From Sedimentibacter acidaminivorans (GTDB lineage Bacteria; Bacillota; Clostridia; Tissierellales; Sedimentibacteraceae), in contig NZ_JAGGKS010000010.1 of assembly GCF_017873955.1 (NCBI RefSeq), positions 62,001 through 126,000 on the forward strand: a stretch of 64,000 nt of DNA, given 5' to 3'. The first letter of the stretch is position 1. Each line of letters begins with the position of its first letter. The notes beneath the pieces are model-generated. The model saw nothing but the letters and a program-made list of their open reading frames with translations, ran no database searches and had not been told where the DNA came from. The position numbers and the translations under genes are program-made. Positions 47,443 through 56,407 of this stretch are shown piece by piece.

Positions 47443-47475
47443 AAAAAAGCCTAATAGTTGCTATTAGGCTTTTTT
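47443..47475. terminator. Bidirectional terminator
   Basis: AAAAAAGCCTAATAG (47443-47457), loop TTG, CTATTAGGCTTTTTT (47461-47475). It serves the MATE gene and the convergent stalk-domain gene. Confidence 0.92.
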
Positions 47476-47503
47476 AATATCTTGTTATAGTTTACTATAA
47501 ATA

Positions 47504-48511
47504 TTAATTTATAGTAATTTCATTGTTTAAGAAATTTACTGATTCTACATTTAGTACTTCTTTGAAAAAACTAAGTGGTACAAACGTATTGTCATTTACG
47601 ATTACAGGAGCTGTTTCTAATTCAATTTGTGTTTTATCAAAATTCAAGTAAATATTTTGCTCAATTTTTAAAGATGCTTCATCATCTATTTTAACACTTC
47701 TCTCATCATTATTCCAAGTAACTTTATATCCTAGTGATTCAGCAATAGCACGAATTGGAACCATTGCTACACCATCTTGATTTATGAATGCTTGCGGAGA
47801 ATCAATTTTTTCATTATTAACTGAAATATTAATAATTGAATCATCTTCTTGTTGAGATAATACAATTATTTTATTTGGAGTAGTTTGAGCAGGTATACTT
47901 TTTGTAGTCACGTCATAAAAAGCTATAAGCTTTCTATTGCCAAGAATAGTTTCAAGTTCGGATAAAGTTGGTGTTTTTATCCAATTTATTTGAGTATTAT
48001 TTTCCCATAATATTTCAGTATTTTCAGAAATATTTAATTTTAAACATTTATCTCTACTTAATAGATCTGTATCAAATTTATCTGCCTTTATATTTTCATC
48101 TTTAATAACTGGTGATACTATATCAATGCTGTATTGAGGTGGGTAAATTAAAATCATTGGTCTATCACTTTCATAGTAACCAGTGAGTTCAGTACCTACC
48201 TCGATATTAACATCATCAATATAATAAGTATTTTCGGATAAAATAAAATATGCTTGATTACCATCTTTGTTTTCTAAAAATATTTTAGATATACCATCTT
48301 TAGTTTCATCAATTTCCTTTACTGTTCCTGTAAATGATAAATAAAATGAATGTGGCTTAATAGTTTCATTAATTGCACTTATTGGCATTACTTCATTAGT
48401 ATCATTGAATTGAGTAGTGACATTTCCTGTTGTGTTTCCAAAAGCAGAAATTGAAGAAAAGGAAATTGTCATTGACAATATTAATGCTGACATTTTAGTT
48501 GTTTTTTTCAA
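47504..48511 (-). CDS. Secreted protein with copper-amine-oxidase-N (stalk) domain
   Basis: A 335-residue exported protein. It starts with TTG (minus strand, nine bases from AGGAGG) and has a signal peptide MKKTTKMSALILSMTISFSS ending near AFG. Residues about 45-225 are of unknown fold. The C-terminal stalk domain has VAMVPIRAIAESLGYKVTWNN and a second half FVPLSFFKEVLNVE. It is probably wall-associated. It shares only the stalk domain with the lipoprotein at 42965-44365. The function is unknown. Confidence 0.78.
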   Translation of the reverse strand: MKKTTKMSALILSMTISFSSISAFGNTTGNVTTQFNDTNEVMPISAINETIKPHSFYLSFTGTVKEIDETKDGISKIFLENKDGNQAYFILSENTYYIDDVNIEVGTELTGYYESDRPMILIYPPQYSIDIVSPVIKDENIKADKFDTDLLSRDKCLKLNISENTEILWENNTQINWIKTPTLSELETILGNRKLIAFYDVTTKSIPAQTTPNKIIVLSQQEDDSIINISVNNEKIDSPQAFINQDGVAMVPIRAIAESLGYKVTWNNDERSVKIDDEASLKIEQNIYLNFDKTQIELETAPVIVNDNTFVPLSFFKEVLNVESVNFLNNEITIN

Positions 48512-48738
48512 TTTATGTAACCTCCTAGTTAATTTTAGTTTATATTTATTAGACGAACATGGATAGATAAAGTTCCAAGGTATATTATTTTAGTGTAAAA
48601 TATATTATAAAGTTGATTTATTTGGATAAACTCTCTTTACTGTTGATATATAAATATGGTAAAATATAAACAAATATATAACAAAAAAGGTAAATATACT
48701 GTTACGACACAGCATTTGCTAATAAAAGGAGAAATTTT

Positions 48739-49287
48739 ATGGAAAAATATTGTTTACATAGAGAAGAGGCAATTTTACTAATTATAGACATACAAGAAAA
48801 ATTAATGCCTGCAATAAACAAAGGTGAAAAAATAATTAGTAATAATGGAATTTTGATAGAGACTGCAAAAAATATGGATATTCCAATTTTAGTAACTGAG
48901 CAATATCCAAAAGGCTTAGGTAAAACGGTTGAAGAGCTTGATGAAAAACTGGAAAGCGCCGTTAAGTTTAGCAAAATGGTTTTTTCAAGTTGCTCAAATG
49001 AAGTATTAGATCATATACAAAGTATCAAAAGAAAAAAAGTTATTATTACAGGGGCTGAAGCGCATGTATGTGTCTTCCAAACTGTTAGAGATTTATTAAA
49101 ACAAGGTTATTATGTTTTTGTTGCAGAAGATGCGGTAGGTTCTAGAACAAGAGAAAATTATGATAATGCAATAGCTCTTATGAGGGAAATGGGAGCAGTT
49201 ATTACTAATACAGAAACAATAGTATTTGACCTATTAAAAGAATCAGGTACCCCAGAATTTAAAACTCTGATGAAATTAATTAAATAG
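48739..49287 (+). CDS. Isochorismatase-family cysteine hydrolase
   Basis: A 182-residue hydrolase of the isochorismatase-like superfamily. The catalytic Asp is in LLIIDIQEKLMPA and the nucleophilic Cys in GAEAHVCVFQTV, preceded by the cis-peptide region; the conserved Lys lies between. It is closest in feel to YcaC-type members. The ribosome binding site is AAAGGAG. A TTGATA/TATAAA promoter lies at about 48643-48670. The substrate is unknown. Confidence 0.85.
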   Translation: MEKYCLHREEAILLIIDIQEKLMPAINKGEKIISNNGILIETAKNMDIPILVTEQYPKGLGKTVEELDEKLESAVKFSKMVFSSCSNEVLDHIQSIKRKKVIITGAEAHVCVFQTVRDLLKQGYYVFVAEDAVGSRTRENYDNAIALMREMGAVITNTETIVFDLLKESGTPEFKTLMKLIK

Positions 49288-49341
49288 GATGAATCTTACA
49301 ATTTAATATTATAAAAATATAGAAAAGAGAGGTTATTGTTT

Positions 49342-50019
49342 ATGAAATTATCTTATTTAGGACATTCAGTAATATTGATGGAAAAGGATAATTTTAAAGG
49401 GATAATAGATCCGTTTATTACAGGCAATTCATTATGCACATTGACTGTAAATGATTTGCATAATATAACACATATTTTCATCACACATGGACATGGAGAT
49501 CATTTAGGTGATGCTGTTGAAATTGCAAAGAAAAATAATTCCTTAGTCATATCAAATGCAGAAATTTGCAATTATTTATGTAAATTTGATGTAAAAACTC
49601 ATGCCATGCATATTGGAGGACGTACAAAATTTGATTTTGGTGTAGTAAAAATGACTAATGCAGTTCATGGTTCAGGAATAACAGAAGGTGAAACTATGAT
49701 ATATGGAGGAAATCCAGGAGGATTTATAATTGAAATAGATGGTAAAAAAGTGTATCATGCAGGGGATACAGGATTAATTTACGATATGAAATTATTAGAA
49801 GATGAGAAAATAGATGTTGCATTTCTACCTATAGGTGGCAATTATACGATGGATATAGATGATGCAGTAAAGGCGGTAGATTTTATAAAACCAAAAAAGG
49901 TAGTGCCTATGCATTACAACACATTTAAACCTATAGAAGCTGATCCTCATGATTTCAATAAAAAGGTTACCTCATCAGAAGTAATTATTCTTGATGTTAA
50001 TGAAAGTATTATCATATAA
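49342..50019 (+). CDS. UPF0173-type metal-dependent hydrolase (YtkL-like)
   Basis: A 225-residue MBL-fold hydrolase. Zinc ligands lie in [11 protein letters not shown], the later MTNAVHGSG and HAGDTGL, and the C-terminal VVPMHYNTF. This pattern and length match the UPF0173 family (B. subtilis YtkL). The start at 49342 follows GAGAGG. The biological substrate is not established. Confidence 0.88.
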   Translation: MKLSYLGHSVILMEKDNFKGIIDPFITGNSLCTLTVNDLHNITHIFITHGHGDHLGDAVEIAKKNNSLVISNAEICNYLCKFDVKTHAMHIGGRTKFDFGVVKMTNAVHGSGITEGETMIYGGNPGGFIIEIDGKKVYHAGDTGLIYDMKLLEDEKIDVAFLPIGGNYTMDIDDAVKAVDFIKPKKVVPMHYNTFKPIEADPHDFNKKVTSSEVIILDVNESIII

Positions 50020-50166
50020 AAAAGATCTGATAAATGATGATAAAATAATAAATGAGATTTAATATATTAACCATTCAAGTGACACATATTTTGCATATGA
50101 ATAATAACTAAGATTTTAGCGAATAATTATGCTATAATTCAAAATTGTAAACAGGAGAAATAGATT

Positions 50167-50415
50167 ATGAACAGATTAATGGCAATAAAAGTAAATGGAA
50201 GAAATTCAAAAGCTCCACACCTTCAGGAAATACTTACAAAATACGGATGCTTAATTATGACAAGAGTCGGGTTTCATGAGAGTGGAGAAGGTGACAAATG
50301 TAGTGTGGATGGAATTATATTGCTCCAACTTAAAGGCAAAGAGGATGAAATTGATTCCTTATACAAAGATATTACAGGATTAGAAGGTATAACAGCTAAA
50401 TTTATTGAATTTTAA
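50167..50415 (+). CDS. Small ACT/ferredoxin-like fold protein, 82 aa
   Basis: An 82-residue protein with alternating beta-alpha-beta segments (LMAIKVNGRNSKAPHLQEIL, LIMTRVGFHE, GIILLQLKGKEDEIDSLY). It resembles the TM1266-type small regulators linked with iron-only hydrogenases, which have an ACT or NikR-C-like fold. That is a tentative family call, and no hydrogenase genes are near. The ribosome binding site is AGGAGA. Confidence 0.55.
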   Translation: MNRLMAIKVNGRNSKAPHLQEILTKYGCLIMTRVGFHESGEGDKCSVDGIILLQLKGKEDEIDSLYKDITGLEGITAKFIEF

Positions 50416-50508
50416 CATGAAAGATTTCAATTAAAAAAAGAATATGATTCTAATAATTGACTGTGTAAATAATTTTTACATAAGGTTATACAAATGTAAC
50501 TTCAATTT

Positions 50509-50545
50509 AGCATTCGAGTAAGCAAAAACTCGAATGCTTTTTTTA
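50509..50545 (+). terminator. Rho-independent terminator
   Basis: AGCATTCGAGT (50509-50519), loop, ACTCGAATGCT (50528-50538), followed by a T run to 50545. It marks the end of the ordinary chromosomal segment before the cassette array. Confidence 0.92.
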
Positions 50546-50763
50546 TATGCTAGCAAAATTCTCCTAGAGATTAATACCAATTAACTTTATCGATAAATAA
50601 TAATATATGAGTTGCTGAAAGAAAAAAAATATTATCAATATACTAATATAAAATAAATTATAGTAAAATTTAGCAAAAAATATATATTTTTGTAGAAATA
50701 TTTATTGTATTGGAGTATAATGGAAATGTTTAGTAGAAGGTATTAAGATTTTGAAATAGTGGG
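50546..50763. other. AT-rich gap before the cassette array
   Basis: No gene is seen here. A TATAAT at 50716-50721 without a clear -35 could drive the first cassette. Nothing else stands out before the first boundary site at about 50764. Confidence 0.4.
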
Positions 50764-50828
50764 AAGTGCCCATTTGGCTAATAATTAGCAGTTCGTTACT
50801 GTACGTATTGTAGCAATTATGGGAAGTT
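50764..50828. repeat. Boundary recombination-like site A
   Basis: The left part CCCATTTGGCTAA (50769-50781) and right part TAGCAATTATGGG (50811-50823) are imperfect reverse complements around CTAATAATTAG and a CAGT/ACTG hairpin. The segment 50788-50826 matches site J (63417-63455) at 35 of 39 bases. The two sites lie at opposite ends of the array. Confidence 0.6.
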
Positions 50829-50984
50829 CAAAGTAATAATAAATAGTAGTTTATTAATTTAGTAATTTAGTTAAGCTGCATTATAAACAATAATGAAAGG
50901 AAAATACCCTTCATTATAAAAGTGCAATTATGGACTACGCAGATATTAAGATATTTTGTAACTTATGAAATGAGGAGGATTGGG

Positions 50985-52838
50985 ATGGATTATCCGTATA
51001 AATGTAATTTGAAAGTGGAAAAAGTTTTTGGAGAGCAACAAGTTGGAATAACATTATATTCTGGACTTACAACTTTCGTAGGTGCAAATGCATCAGGAAA
51101 AACGCAAACTTTAAAAGCACTGAGAAGTTACCTTAAAACGAATATAGGTAGTAATAAGGTGAGATATTTATCTTCGAATCGAATCGGGACAATGGAACAG
51201 TTTAGGTCGAAGATTAATCAATATTCATATTCAGAAGATCAATATAATGTTGGTGATATAGGTGCGAGACAAGCTAGACATGAGATTGAAACTGTTAATG
51301 GAGACTTTTTTACAATGGATGATAGAAAGGATGTATATATTAAGGTTGCAGAGCGTCTCTCAGTGTTATTTAACAGACAAATTTACATACGCTGGGATGC
51401 AGGGAATATGAAAGTATTTTTTGGAAAGACAGATTTTGAGGAAGAGTATTCAGTTGTAGCTGAGGCAAGTGGACTTGTTAATATTATTTCAATTTTGGCT
51501 GCTTTATTTGATGAAGATGTTCAAGTATTAATGATTGATGAACCAGAGGTTTCTTTGCATCCACAACTTCAGTCGTATTTATTACGTGAAATTCAAAAAG
51601 CGGTTGCCAGTTATGGAAAAGTTATTATTATTTCGACTCATTCAACAGAAATGATATCATTTAATTCAATTAAAGATTTAAGTAACTTGGTCTTTTTTAC
51701 TGAAAAAGAAGTCCCAATACAAATAGCACCAGAAATGCCTGAATTGGAAAATCGAAAACTAAAAGACTTTTTTATGAGAATGAGTCAAGTTTATAAAACT
51801 GGGTTCTTTGCCAAGAAAGTGCTCTTAATTGAGGGAGCAAGCGATTTAATTATTTGCCGATTTCTTTCGAACAAGTTGGACCTCAATATTGATGCAGCAG
51901 GTTCACAAATTATTCCAGTTGATGGAAAGGGCCAATTTCCTGTGGTTACAAAACTTTTTAGATTAATTGGAAAAGAAGTTGCTGTTTTGACTGATTTAGA
52001 CGGATTCACCGATGATAATAGTATTGTAGACTTATTTTCACAATTACCTGACACAATAAAGCTAGCAAACGAATGTGGTAACGATAATATTTCTGAGATG
52101 ATTAGAAGTATCAAGACGAAAATCTCAGAATTAGTACAATCACATAAGGATGATATGAAGGCTGTTTATGAAACACATCCATATTGGATAAATAAGGATG
52201 ATAAAGAGGATGAAGACATAGATATTCGAAGAGCACTAGTAGCTCAATTATTCAGCTTTGATGATAATGTATTACAAAATTGGCCTGATGCCACAGCATG
52301 GATGAGTTTGAAAACAAGATTAAATTCTCTTTTTTCAATTCTTGAAACTGTTGGATGTTTCGTTCTTAAAAAAGGAGCCATCGAAAGCTATTATTTGTAT
52401 GCACCTAATACCGCTTATAGCGAAAAGCCATCAGCGGCGGCTGATGAAATAGGTGAAATCCAAACAAAAGGTAATGAACTTATTTGTAGTAAATATGAAG
52501 ATGTGATTAATTCATTGAAATATGCTGCATTAACAAAAAATGTGGATGAGAGTTTTGCTGTAAAAAAGGAATTGCTAAGTGAATTGGCTCTTGTTCTCGG
52601 AGTATTACCAACAGTTTCAAACGAGAATGAAATATACTCTATTATCAAACAGGCGAAAGGAAGTTCTAACTCTTTGTTTAACTATAGGATTATAAATAAT
52701 AATGACAAATTGGGTGTTGAGGTCTCTTTGCATTCCGCCATCATTGATGTGAGCGGACTGCCATTTCAAATATTTACTGGTCAAAATGTAAATGAGGTTG
52801 TCAATGGCAACGTTAAGCAAAAAAATATTATGAATTAA
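50985..52838 (+). CDS. OLD-family ATPase with TOPRIM nuclease domain
   Basis: A 617-residue protein. Walker A is VGANASGKTQT near residue 30, and the Walker B/D-loop MIDEPEVSLHPQLQ and STHSTEM follow, so the first half is an SMC-like AAA ATPase. A TOPRIM domain follows (VLLIEGASDLIICRFL with the Glu, then VLTDLDGFTDD with DxD). This is the class 1 OLD nuclease layout; OLD proteins include anti-phage nucleases. The C-terminal part, about residues 400-617, is unknown. The ATG at 50985 follows GAGGAGG; an earlier in-frame ATG lies far from any ribosome binding site. It is the first cassette of the array. Confidence 0.87.
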   Translation: MDYPYKCNLKVEKVFGEQQVGITLYSGLTTFVGANASGKTQTLKALRSYLKTNIGSNKVRYLSSNRIGTMEQFRSKINQYSYSEDQYNVGDIGARQARHEIETVNGDFFTMDDRKDVYIKVAERLSVLFNRQIYIRWDAGNMKVFFGKTDFEEEYSVVAEASGLVNIISILAALFDEDVQVLMIDEPEVSLHPQLQSYLLREIQKAVASYGKVIIISTHSTEMISFNSIKDLSNLVFFTEKEVPIQIAPEMPELENRKLKDFFMRMSQVYKTGFFAKKVLLIEGASDLIICRFLSNKLDLNIDAAGSQIIPVDGKGQFPVVTKLFRLIGKEVAVLTDLDGFTDDNSIVDLFSQLPDTIKLANECGNDNISEMIRSIKTKISELVQSHKDDMKAVYETHPYWINKDDKEDEDIDIRRALVAQLFSFDDNVLQNWPDATAWMSLKTRLNSLFSILETVGCFVLKKGAIESYYLYAPNTAYSEKPSAAADEIGEIQTKGNELICSKYEDVINSLKYAALTKNVDESFAVKKELLSELALVLGVLPTVSNENEIYSIIKQAKGSSNSLFNYRIINNNDKLGVEVSLHSAIIDVSGLPFQIFTGQNVNEVVNGNVKQKNIMN

Positions 52839-52863
52839 GCTCCAAAAGGAAAATTAATGGAAT

Positions 52864-52893
52864 TTTACATTACGTTTAGAAAGCCATAATGTT
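52864..52893. repeat. Cassette-end site H
   Basis: ATTACGTTTA (52869-52878; one mismatch to the consensus 10-mer) starts 30 bases after the OLD stop codon. ACATTA and TAATGT around it form a short inverted repeat. The end of the recombinase relic begins at once. Confidence 0.55.
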
Positions 52894-53003
52894 CAACTGA
52901 ACATCATAGCTAAAGGATTGAAATTTACAGCAGCCTGTAGTTGCCCCTCATCAACATGCGTATAAATTTCGGTTGTGGCAATACTTTCATGCCCAAGCAA
53001 TGG
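52893..53003 (-). pseudogene. C-terminal relic of a tyrosine recombinase
   Basis: On the minus strand this stretch translates as LLGHESIATTEIYTHVDE, then GQLQAAVNFNPLAMMFS and stop. That matches the last 34 or so residues of the intact recombinase at 60986-61921, including the catalytic His (LGH) and the Tyr nucleophile (IYTHV). The sequence upstream on the minus strand (53004 onward) no longer matches, so only the 3' end of a second recombinase gene remains. It differs from the intact copy by several substitutions, so it is an old or separate copy. Its 3' end touches site H, just as the intact gene touches the site at 60945. Confidence 0.85.
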
Positions 53004-53060
53004 GTATGATTCAAACTCTATTGAGATAAAAAAGTCTAGTGCTACATATAGATAGTGAGG

Positions 53061-53076
53061 TTTCCATTATATTTAT
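53061..53076. repeat. Left-box-like sequence before the EEP gene
   Basis: CCATTATATTTA (53064-53075) differs by one base from the CCATTATGTTTA form seen at 54571. It lies between the recombinase relic and the next gene, so the relic is framed by two boxes. Confidence 0.45.
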
Positions 53077-53132
53077 GAAATAGAGTAAGTAAGATTAAAT
53101 GGGTCAATTTGAATTTGGAGGGCTCAAAAAGA

Positions 53133-53854
53133 ATGCGATTACTAACTTTAAATATGAAAATGTTTAATTTACAAATAGATAATAGTCTTAATTGCTTTTT
53201 AGACGAATATGAACCAGACGTTGCAATTATTCAGAATGTAGACCCAACAAAAATAAAAATATTTACCATAATCCAATTATGCCAAACAACTTTGAAGAAG
53301 AAACTGACGCAAGGTATTTTATTACGATGGCTTTTTGTAAAGACAAGATATGGAATCGAATTAATGCAAAGAATCTACGGGAATATGACCGTTGCTATGT
53401 TGCAATCGAAACAACTCAAAACGTAAATAAAGCTTTTTCTGTGCTTGGAGTTCATATACCTGCAGAGACAAATAAGAATAAGGAAAAGGTAGAGAATTTT
53501 ATATCAAAAATTGGAGAAAGCAAATATGATATTATTTGTGGTGATTTCAATGCAAGTTACAAAAAACCAGAATCTATAAATTATACAATATTAAAAGAGT
53601 TGACAAAGCAAAAAAAATATTCAAACTTATGGGAACAGGGATTAAAAGAAGATAAGGCATATTATATAGATTATAAAGGAACTAAACAAAAAGCAAATAA
53701 TAATATTAGAACGTTCGTCGGCAATACACATATAGACTATATATTGGGAAAAGAAATTGATTTAACTGAAATCACTATTGATATGCGAACTTTGGCTTTT
53801 ACTGATCATTGTGCAATAATTGTTAATTGTGAAAAAAATAATACATATAAGTAA
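53133..53854 (+). pseudogene. Endonuclease/exonuclease/phosphatase-family protein, frameshifted
   Basis: The ATG at 53133 follows GGAGGG. The first part (MRLLTLNMKMFN, FLDEYEPDVAIIQNVDP) is the EEP N-terminus. The reading frame shifts by one base in an A-rich tract near 53245-53263. The second part continues in the new frame (YHNPIMPNNFEEE, then IICGDFNASYKKP and TDHCAIIVN, the metal and catalytic motifs). Both halves read as one protein of about 240 residues if one base is restored. It could be a real inactivation, a sequencing error in the homopolymer, or programmed frameshifting. Members cut nucleic acids or phosphoesters. Confidence 0.8.
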
Positions 53855-53873
53855 ATTGTAATTTGTGGGGGCT

Positions 53874-54028
53874 AACTTCACATTATGTTTATAAAGAGAA
53901 ATAAAACATTGTTGAAATATTATTTAATTACATGTTCAATACTAATTACAAATTATGGTAGTAATTATCATGTAGATTGAATATAATTGTGATAAATTAA
54001 ATTCGGAATTGTAGATAAATGCGAACTG
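53874..54028. repeat. Cassette-end site B
   Basis: AACTTCACATTATGTTTA ends at 53891 with the exact 10-mer at 53882-53891, 27 bases after the EEP stop codon. The best right-hand box is ATTGTAGATAAATGCGAAC (54008-54026), close to ATTGTAGCAATAATGTGAAG of site J. The 115-base interior is AT-rich. Confidence 0.55.
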
Positions 54029-54062
54029 GAGATAATTAATATTTTGTGTTGGAGGTTATAGA

Positions 54063-54509
54063 ATGATCTGTAAAATGTGTGAAATGCATAAAAGCATTAA
54101 AGATGACCCATATTTTATTATGGAACTTGAAACAGGATATGTAGTTTTAGGATGGTTTCAGAGATTCAAGGGCTATACCGTTTTCAATTGTAAAGAGCAT
54201 GGTCCTGAATTACACAACTTAGAACATTCTTTTAAAATTAAACATCTTGAAGAAATGTCTATAGTAGCAGAGGCTGTTTCCAATATATTTAAGCCTGATA
54301 AGATGAACTATGAACTACTTGGAAATGGATGTCCTCATATTCATTGGCATTTATATCCGAGAGTAAAAGGTGATACTCCTATAATTAGCTCGGTATATCA
54401 ATTGTCAAATGCGGAATTGTTTGATGAATCTACAAGACCGAATGATGAGCAGAGAAAAGAATTGAAAGAAAAGATTAAAAATGAAATTGTGCGTCTACGT
54501 TCAAAATAA
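54063..54509 (+). CDS. HIT-family protein
   Basis: A 148-residue histidine-triad protein. The active-site triad is HIHWHLYPR, and a CxxC (MICKMCEMH) opens the protein. HIT proteins hydrolyse or transfer nucleotide phosphates, for example diadenosine polyphosphates or AMP-lysine. The ribosome binding site TTGGAGG lies inside the cassette. It is a single-gene unit between sites B and C. Confidence 0.87.
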   Translation: MICKMCEMHKSIKDDPYFIMELETGYVVLGWFQRFKGYTVFNCKEHGPELHNLEHSFKIKHLEEMSIVAEAVSNIFKPDKMNYELLGNGCPHIHWHLYPRVKGDTPIISSVYQLSNAELFDESTRPNDEQRKELKEKIKNEIVRLRSK

Positions 54510-54562
54510 GCATTAGGTGAATTAATTGTGTGATGCGTAATCTTCAAATATTGCGAATTAAT

Positions 54563-54656
54563 TGAACTTCCCATTATGTTTAATCTGTGTATTAATTGAT
54601 TATAGCAATAATGAGCAATTGGCAGGAGGATTGGTTATTGCTATAATGCGAAGTTT
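54563..54656. repeat. Cassette-end site C, with a perfect internal hairpin
   Basis: GAACTTCCCATTATGTTTA (54564-54582) begins the site. The right end TATAATGCGAAGTTT (54642-54656) is its imperfect reverse complement. Inside, ATTATAGCAATAA (54599-54611) and TTATTGCTATAAT (54635-54647) form a perfect 13-bp inverted repeat. The first of these continues as TAGCAATAATG, the right-box motif of site E. Confidence 0.7.
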
Positions 54657-54757
54657 GTGTCTTGTAACTGTCAGTTCATTATAGATAAACCACATTTCAT
54701 CCAACCATTAACGAGATACGAAATCATTACGAAATTACAATAAGGAGAATATAACAT

Positions 54758-56281
54758 ATGGATAGTTTGGACCTCATAGAGAAAATTAGTGATTTATGTA
54801 GTAAAAATCGTATTATTCCATTTTTAGGAGCTGGATGCTCTAAGCAAATGTTGAATTGCGATTGGGATTCACTAATGAATGAAATTGCTACTCAATACAA
54901 CATATCTGATATTGGCAATATGAAGATAGCTCAACGTTTCATAGATGCTTATGGAAAAGACGAGTTTTGTAAAATTTTAAACTCTAAACTTTCAAGTGAT
55001 AATTTTGATGATGACAAAGGATATATTTATCTGGCAATTATATCAATGGGAATTGGTACTATTTATACCACCAACCAAGATAATATCATGGAAAAGTGTT
55101 GTGAAAAACATGGCTTCGAGTATAAATCAATTATTACTATAGAGGATTTGATTTCTGCAAAAATAGGCGAAGGTTTATATATCAAGTATCATGGTGATTA
55201 CAGTGTTCCTGAATCTGTGATATTTGGTGAAGATGAATACCTTGATAGAATTGATGATAAAGATAATTTTATTGATACAAAGTTAAAAGCTGATGTTTTA
55301 GGTCGAAGCTTGTTATTCATTGGATATAGTTTTAGAGATATAAATTTAAAACTTTTCTTTAGACGATTGAAAAATGTATTTGGCAAAATCCCCACTTCCT
55401 ATATGATTGCATGGGAGCTTAATGATGATTTGCAAAAAGAATGTGAAAAATATAATATTCAAATTGTGAATCCACAAGGGATATACCCAGATGATGACGT
55501 CCCGACAGCTTATTATAAAATTTTAAACCAATTCAATGACCTTGTTTTTAAAAAGAAAACAAGATTATCAATAGATGACTTTTTTAATCATAAGCGTTCA
55601 CGAAAAGTAGTATCGATGCACGAAATTAATAGTTTGAACCGATTATTAGGAACAGTGGATTGCGAACAATATATTCATAAATTCCGAACTATAATGGATA
55701 GATCTCTTATTCCGGATGATTTTGAAATAGACGTTGTAAAACTGTTCATTCGATTAGCAAATTCTATTACCGAAGACACGGCATTCTCTCTTGACGGATT
55801 AATGTTCAATTTGCAGCTCAAAAATCAATTCAATGTTTTTATTACAATGGTTTATTTCTATGTAGCAAATAATTTAAAGGAAAAGGCTAATGTTGACTTT
55901 TTTTCTTATTCATCTATTGGACTACCATCATATCCACAAGAGCTCACTATTTTAGCAATATCAGTTGCTTTTGATGTTTTAACTAAGCATGATATTCCTA
56001 TTTCTGACTATTACAGAGGAGAAATCAGTATTGTTACAGATAGGTCAATAAATGTTAATACTCTACCTACTAATGTAAAAAGTTATATCACAAGACAATT
56101 TGAAACAGTCTGGAAGCAAAAGTACACAACATATGAAAATCCTGTTAAACGACAATTACGTTTGCAATCTGACCTTGCAAACCCTAAGCATAATGGTGAT
56201 TTAGTTTTTGAAATGTATAATATAGCATATGATAGGGATAAAAATCCATACTACTATATTATGTTTGCCCCAAATATTTAG
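54758..56281 (+). CDS. SIR2-domain protein, probable defence NADase
   Basis: A 507-residue protein. The N-terminal SIR2-like domain spans about residues 1-260: FLGAGCSKQM (NAD loop), TIYTTNQDNIMEK (TTNxD), IKYHGDYSVPES (catalytic His) and LLFIGYSFRDINLK. The C-terminal 240 residues match nothing I recognise. Stand-alone SIR2 proteins of this size occur in anti-phage systems, where they destroy NAD on infection. The ribosome binding site is AAGGAGA. It is a single-gene unit between sites C and D. Confidence 0.85.
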   Translation: MDSLDLIEKISDLCSKNRIIPFLGAGCSKQMLNCDWDSLMNEIATQYNISDIGNMKIAQRFIDAYGKDEFCKILNSKLSSDNFDDDKGYIYLAIISMGIGTIYTTNQDNIMEKCCEKHGFEYKSIITIEDLISAKIGEGLYIKYHGDYSVPESVIFGEDEYLDRIDDKDNFIDTKLKADVLGRSLLFIGYSFRDINLKLFFRRLKNVFGKIPTSYMIAWELNDDLQKECEKYNIQIVNPQGIYPDDDVPTAYYKILNQFNDLVFKKKTRLSIDDFFNHKRSRKVVSMHEINSLNRLLGTVDCEQYIHKFRTIMDRSLIPDDFEIDVVKLFIRLANSITEDTAFSLDGLMFNLQLKNQFNVFITMVYFYVANNLKEKANVDFFSYSSIGLPSYPQELTILAISVAFDVLTKHDIPISDYYRGEISIVTDRSINVNTLPTNVKSYITRQFETVWKQKYTTYENPVKRQLRLQSDLANPKHNGDLVFEMYNIAYDRDKNPYYYIMFAPNI

Positions 56282-56321
56282 AATCGCATTATCCATATAA
56301 TCTTGCACTTCTGAGAAACGC

Positions 56322-56388
56322 TGAACATCCCATTATGTTTAATAAGTAAAGTACTAATAAATAAACAGATAAACAGGAATTTGTAATA
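56322..56388. repeat. Cassette-end site D
   Basis: TGAACATCCCATTATGTTTA ends at 56341, 50 bases after the SIR2 stop codon. ACAGATAAA (56365-56373) and AATTTGT (56378-56384) follow, in the same order as in site G. No clear right box of the TAGCAATAATG type is seen. Confidence 0.55.
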
Positions 56389-56407
56389 TAACTATAGAGG
56401 TGAGAAT

